Of a DNA stretch of 64,000 nt, positions 60,208 through 64,000 are shown piece after piece; position 1 is the stretch's first letter, and each line of letters begins with the position of its first letter. Origin of the DNA: Microbacterium yannicii PS01 (GTDB taxonomy: Bacteria; Actinomycetota; Actinomycetes; Actinomycetales; Microbacteriaceae); contig NZ_CAJF01000001.1 of NCBI RefSeq assembly GCF_000304335.1, positions 186,001 to 250,000 of the forward strand. Direction: 5' to 3'. Below the pieces are notes generated by a model. It saw nothing but the letters and a program-made list of their open reading frames with translations. It was not told the origin of the DNA and ran no database searches. The position numbers and the translations under genes were made by a program.

Positions 60208-60951
60208 ATGGACGCCCCAACCCCGCCGCCCCAGCTCCCCGACCTCTCTTCGTACGATGCCGTCCTGTTCGACCTGGACGGCGTGCTGACGCCGACCGCC
60301 GAGGTGCACATGCACGCGTGGCAGACGATGGTCGAGGAGCTCTTCGCCGCGTGGGACATCACCCCGCCGTACAGCGAGCGGGATTACTTCGACCACCTGG
60401 ACGGGAAGAAGCGCTATGACGGCGTGGCCGCGCTGCTGCGCTCGCGCGACGTCGAGGTGCCGTGGGGTGAACCGTCCGATTCGCCGAGCGCCGACACCGT
60501 GTGCGGGATCGGCAACCGCAAGAACCTCGTCTTCGAGCGGGTCCTGCGCGCCGACGGCATCGCCGCGTACCCCGGCTCGCTGCAGCTGCTGGATGAGCTC
60601 GTCGCGTCGGGAACGCCAGTCGCCGTCGTCTCGAGCTCGAAGAACGCCGAGGAGGTGCTCGACGTCGCCGGCATCCGCGATCGTTTCCCGGTCGTGATGG
60701 ACGGCGTCATCGCGGAGCGCGATCACCTGCGGTCCAAGCCCGCTCCGGATGTCTTCGTCGAGGCTGCACGGATGCTGGGGGTCGACCCCGCGCGCAGCGC
60801 CGCCGTCGAAGACGCCATCAGCGGTGTCGAGTCCGCGGCCGCCGGCGGGTTCGGTCTCGTCGTGGGCGTCGACCGCGGCGCGGGCGAGCAGGAACTGCGC
60901 GACGCCGGAGCGCACGTCGTGGTGAAGGATCTCAAGGAGTTCGCCCGATGA
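60208..60951 (+). CDS. HAD-family beta-phosphoglucomutase-like protein
   Basis: The 247-residue protein has the HAD motifs VLFDLDGVLTPTAEVH (both Asp), VVSSSKN, KPAPDVFVEAARMLGV and AVEDAISGVESAAAGGF. Beside a GH65 phosphorylase it is most likely the beta-phosphoglucomutase that converts the released beta-glucose 1-phosphate to glucose 6-phosphate. The ATG at 60208 is seven bases after GGAAGG; the GTG at 60202 is too close to it. It overlaps the next gene by four bases. Confidence 0.88.
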   Translation: MDAPTPPPQLPDLSSYDAVLFDLDGVLTPTAEVHMHAWQTMVEELFAAWDITPPYSERDYFDHLDGKKRYDGVAALLRSRDVEVPWGEPSDSPSADTVCGIGNRKNLVFERVLRADGIAAYPGSLQLLDELVASGTPVAVVSSSKNAEEVLDVAGIRDRFPVVMDGVIAERDHLRSKPAPDVFVEAARMLGVDPARSAAVEDAISGVESAAAGGFGLVVGVDRGAGEQELRDAGAHVVVKDLKEFAR

Positions 60952-63467
60952 TGGATCGCGACCGGTTCCCCGTCGACCCGTGGCGGTTCGTCGAGAATTC
61001 GTTCAGCATCGAGGACGCCGGCGTCACCGAGACGCTGTTCGCTGTCGGCAACGGCTACCTCGGCATGCGCGGCAATCATCCGGAGGGCCGTTTCGCGCAC
61101 GAGCACGGCACCTTCATCAACGGCTTCCATGAGACGTTCCCGATCCGGCACGCCGAGCAGGCGTATGGCTTCGCCGAGGTGGGGCAGACGATCGTCAACG
61201 CGCCCGACGCGAAGGTCATGCGCGTCTACGTCGACGACGAGCCGCTGTCGCTGGACGTCGCCGAGGTCGACGAGTACGAGCGCGCCCTCGACATGCGCGA
61301 CGGCGTGCTGCGCCGCCACATCCTGTGGGTGACGCCATCGGGAAAGCACGTGCGCATCGACAGCGAGCGGCTGGTGTCCTTCGAAGAGAAGCATCTCGCG
61401 CTGATGTCGGTCGAGGTGACGGTGCTCAACGCCGACGCGCCCGTCACGGTGAGCTGTCAGATCATCAACCGGCAGGACGGCGAGGACGTCTACGGCGGCA
61501 CCCCGAGCGCGCCGCGCAAGGCGGGCTTCGACCCGCGGAAGGCGGAGCGGATCTCGGAGCGGGTGCTGCAGCCGCAGGAGTACTGGCAGGACAAGCTGCG
61601 CTCGGCGCTGTCGTACAAGGTCACCGAGTCCGAGATGACGCTCGCCGTCGTCGCCGATCACCTCGTCGAGACCGACAACGAGTACACCGCCCGCACGCTC
61701 GTCGAGCCCGACATCGCGAAGAACGTGTTCCGCGTGCAGGCCAAGGCGGGGGTGCCCACACGGGTGACGAAGCTCGTCAGCTATCACACCTCACGAGGCG
61801 TGCCGGCGCGCGAGCTGGTCGACCGCGGTCGCCGCACGCTGGATCGCGCCCTCGCCGAGGGTGTGGAGCGCATCCATCTACGGCAGCGGGCGTGGCTGGA
61901 CGGCTTCTGGGAACGCTCCGACGTGCGCATCGGCGGTCACGACGACCTGCAGCAGGCGACCAGGTGGTGCCTGTTCCAGCTCGCCCAGGCGGCGGCGCGC
62001 GCGGACAGCATGGGCGTGCCGGCAAAGGGCATGACCGGATCGGGTTACTCGGGCCACTACTTCTGGGACACCGAGATCTACGTGCTGCCCTTCCTGGCGT
62101 ACACGACGCCGCTGTGGGCGCGCAACGCGCTGCGGATGCGGTACCTGATGCTCCCCGCGGCACGGCGCCGGGCGTTCCAGCTGAACGAGGCGGGGGCGCT
62201 GTTCCCCTGGCGCACGATCAACGGCGAAGAGGCGTCGGCCTACTACGCCGCCGGCACCGCGCAGTACCACATCAACGCCGACGTCAGCTATGCCCTCGCC
62301 AAGTACATCCGTGCGACGGGCGACGACGAGTTCCTGTACCGGGAGGGCGTCGACATCGCCGTGGAGACGGCCCGGCTGTGGGCGACGCTGGGCTTCTGGC
62401 GCTCCGTCGACGGCTCGGGCGAGGAGTCGTTCCACATCCACGGTGTCACCGGGCCCGACGAGTACACGACGGTCGTCAACGACAACCTCTTCACCAATGT
62501 CATGGCGCGCTTCAACCTGCGCTTCGCGGCGCGCACCGTCCGCGACATGGCGGAGGTCGACGGGGAGGTGTATCGCCGCATGGTGGAGCGCCTGGGACTC
62601 GAGCCCGGCGAGGAGGAGGGCTGGGAGCGGGCCGCCGAGGCGATGCACATCCCGTTCAGCCCGGCCCTCGGCATCCATCCGCAGGATCACGTGTTCCTCG
62701 AACGCGAGATCTGGGACCTCGAGAACACGCCGCCCGACAAGCGGCCGCTGCTGCTGCACTTCCATCCGCTCGTGATCTACCGGTATCAGGTGCTCAAGCA
62801 GGCCGACGTGGTGCTGGCCCTGTTCCTGCAGGGCAACCACTTCTCAGCAGAGGACAAGCTCGCCGACTTCGAGTACTACGACCCGCTGACCACCGGCGAC
62901 TCGACGCTGTCGGCCGTGGTGCAGGCGATCCTCGCCGCGGAGGTCGGCTACCAGGACCTCGCCCTGGAGTACTTCCGGCAGTCGATCTTCGTCGACCTCG
63001 CCGACCTGCACCACAACGCCTCCGACGGCGTGCACGTGGCCTCGGCCGGCGGCGTGTGGACGGCGCTGGTGTCGGGATTCGGCGGCATGCGCGATCACTT
63101 CGGCGAGCTCTCGTTCGACCCGCGCCTGCCCGCGGACTGGCCCTCCCTCGAGTTCGTGCTGCACTGGCACGGCACGCGCCTTCAGATCGCCCTCACGCGG
63201 GACGAGCTGCGCGTGCGCGCCGCCGACGACGGCGACCCCGTCGGGTTCAGCGTGCGCGACGCGGGGTACATCGTCGGTCCCGGGGAGGAGGTCGTCGTCG
63301 CCCTCCGCGGCCAGGGCCCGGTCATCTCCGGTCGCCCCAGCCTGCGCGAGCTCGCCGACGCCCGCCGCGAGGACGGCTCGCTGCTGTCCGCATCCGTGCC
63401 GACGGTGACCTCGTCGATCCCGATCATCTCCGGCGTGGCCGATGTGGAGCACGGCGTCGACGTGTGA
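60948..63467 (+). CDS. GH65 family glycoside phosphorylase
   Basis: The 839-residue enzyme has the GH65 order: an N-terminal beta-sandwich (FAVGNGYLGMRGNHPEG), an alpha/alpha barrel with GYSGHYFWDTEIYVLPFL, the general acid in HIHGVTGPDEYTTVV (Glu505), and a C-terminal jelly roll (HLNA-type HHNASDGVHVASAGG). It should phosphorolyse trehalose, maltose, kojibiose or a related alpha-glucoside. The exact sugar cannot be read here. It is co-translated with the phosphoglucomutase-like gene. Confidence 0.93.
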   Translation: MMDRDRFPVDPWRFVENSFSIEDAGVTETLFAVGNGYLGMRGNHPEGRFAHEHGTFINGFHETFPIRHAEQAYGFAEVGQTIVNAPDAKVMRVYVDDEPLSLDVAEVDEYERALDMRDGVLRRHILWVTPSGKHVRIDSERLVSFEEKHLALMSVEVTVLNADAPVTVSCQIINRQDGEDVYGGTPSAPRKAGFDPRKAERISERVLQPQEYWQDKLRSALSYKVTESEMTLAVVADHLVETDNEYTARTLVEPDIAKNVFRVQAKAGVPTRVTKLVSYHTSRGVPARELVDRGRRTLDRALAEGVERIHLRQRAWLDGFWERSDVRIGGHDDLQQATRWCLFQLAQAAARADSMGVPAKGMTGSGYSGHYFWDTEIYVLPFLAYTTPLWARNALRMRYLMLPAARRRAFQLNEAGALFPWRTINGEEASAYYAAGTAQYHINADVSYALAKYIRATGDDEFLYREGVDIAVETARLWATLGFWRSVDGSGEESFHIHGVTGPDEYTTVVNDNLFTNVMARFNLRFAARTVRDMAEVDGEVYRRMVERLGLEPGEEEGWERAAEAMHIPFSPALGIHPQDHVFLEREIWDLENTPPDKRPLLLHFHPLVIYRYQVLKQADVVLALFLQGNHFSAEDKLADFEYYDPLTTGDSTLSAVVQAILAAEVGYQDLALEYFRQSIFVDLADLHHNASDGVHVASAGGVWTALVSGFGGMRDHFGELSFDPRLPADWPSLEFVLHWHGTRLQIALTRDELRVRAADDGDPVGFSVRDAGYIVGPGEEVVVALRGQGPVISGRPSLRELADARREDGSLLSASVPTVTSSIPIISGVADVEHGVDV

Positions 63468-63530
63468 CGGCCGAGGGGGAGAGCGCCTGAGGCTCGTTCG
63501 GATGTCGGGGTCACGCCGTAGGCTGTGGAG

Positions 63531-64000
63531 GTGACCACCGCCCTCTATCGTCGCTACCGGCCCGAGTCCTTCGGCGAGATGATCGGTCAGTCGCAGGTCA
63601 CCGAGCCGCTCATGACCGCTCTGCGCAGCGACCGGGTGGGCCACGCCTACCTGTTCTCGGGGCCGCGTGGCTGCGGCAAGACGACGTCGGCCCGCATCCT
63701 GGCGCGCTGCCTCAACTGCGCCGCAGGTCCGACCGACACGCCGTGCGGCACTTGCGACAGCTGCGTCGAGCTCGGCCGGGGCGGCGGCGGGTCTCTCGAC
63801 GTCGTCGAGATCGATGCCGCGAGCCACAACGGCGTCGACGATGCACGCGATCTCCGCGAGCGGGCCGTGTTCGCTCCCGCGCGCGACCGCTTCAAGATCT
63901 TCATCCTCGATGAGGCGCACATGGTCACGCCGCAGGGCTTCAACGCTCTGCTCAAGCTCGTCGAAGAGCCGCCCGACCACGTCAAGTTCATCTTCGCGAC
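63531..64000 (+). CDS. dnaX: DNA polymerase III subunits gamma/tau, N-terminal part (cut by window edge)
   Basis: The visible 156 codons start with GTG at 63531 (VTTALYRRYRPESFGEMIGQ). They contain Walker A FSGPRGCGKTTSARILA, the zinc-binding cysteines (LNCAAGPTDTPCGTCDSC) and Walker B FKIFILDEAHMVTPQGFNAL. This is the clamp-loader ATPase of the replisome. The gene continues beyond the window. Confidence 0.95.
   Translation, partial: MTTALYRRYRPESFGEMIGQSQVTEPLMTALRSDRVGHAYLFSGPRGCGKTTSARILARCLNCAAGPTDTPCGTCDSCVELGRGGGGSLDVVEIDAASHNGVDDARDLRERAVFAPARDRFKIFILDEAHMVTPQGFNALLKLVEEPPDHVKFIFA

Noticed and set aside
1..64000. CRISPR array or cas genes
   Set aside because: No regularly spaced short repeats and no Cas-like proteins were seen.

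Overview
The window looks like the chromosome of a high-GC actinobacterium, most likely Microbacteriaceae and probably Microbacterium or a close relative. The reasons are the many GTG starts, ATGA/GTGA gene overlaps, proteins of types usual in that family (DUF7882, DUF6153, F510_1955, DUF6214, DUF4307) and a typical housekeeping set at both ends. This assignment is inference from gene content, not from a marker gene comparison.

Layout. Positions 1-7742 are chromosomal: the tail of a Dcu-type dicarboxylate carrier, an M20 peptidase, an APC permease, a drug-efflux MFS protein and three membrane proteins. Positions 51010-64000 are also chromosomal: tRNA-Ser(GGA), a MoxR-DUF58-transglutaminase operon, the SRP RNA, a NudK-type hydrolase, pta-ackA, a phosphoglucomutase/GH65 phosphorylase pair and the start of dnaX.

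Between them lies a genomic island of about 43 kb (7818-51030). It is inserted in the 3' end of the tRNA-Ser gene. A 23-bp copy of that tRNA end remains at 7818-7840, and the intact tRNA is at the right edge. A tyrosine integrase, an excisionase-like HTH protein, a replication-like protein and a large MobF-type relaxase/helicase mark it as an integrative and mobilizable element. No mating-pore genes are seen.

The cargo is mainly metal and metalloid resistance. The copper block (8.5-17.4 kb) holds a drug-type MFS gene, csoR, a CopZ-like protein, two P1B ATPases (CPC and CPH types), DUF6153, DUF305 and a BNR-like lipoprotein. The first arsenic/thiol block (18.0-21.3 kb) holds arsC, a CoA-disulfide-reductase-like flavoprotein, an ArsC-like protein with one cysteine, a thioredoxin-like protein and a tiny zinc ribbon. 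A RES/Xre toxin-antitoxin pair follows. An envelope block (22.7-27.9 kb, minus strand) couples DUF6153, DsbA-like, CDF, CopC, LspA, DUF6804, TlpA-like and a frameshifted ccdA. CmtR plus a CDF transporter (27.9-28.9 kb) form a Cd/Pb-type unit. The middle (29-37 kb) holds small hypothetical genes and the relaxase. The second arsenic block (36.9-45.6 kb) has arsR-aquaporin-MFS on one strand and flavoprotein-arsN-ArsR/ArsC fusion-arsC-PstS-flavoprotein-ArsC-like on the other. The right end carries the mobility genes, a flavin monooxygenase, an IS110-like remnant and the attachment arm.

Points of most interest: (1) three paralogous proteins of about 50-60 residues with a CSCC...CRRCGLWIALR signature, found only in the island; (2) a duplicated, overlapping flavoprotein/ArsC-like module in which the ArsC-like protein has lost the second and third redox cysteines and one flavoprotein copy has lost an NAD-site glycine; (3) an attP-like arrangement with a 29-bp direct repeat on both sides of the core; (4) arsenic resistance without ArsB or Acr3, using an aquaporin and an MFS protein.
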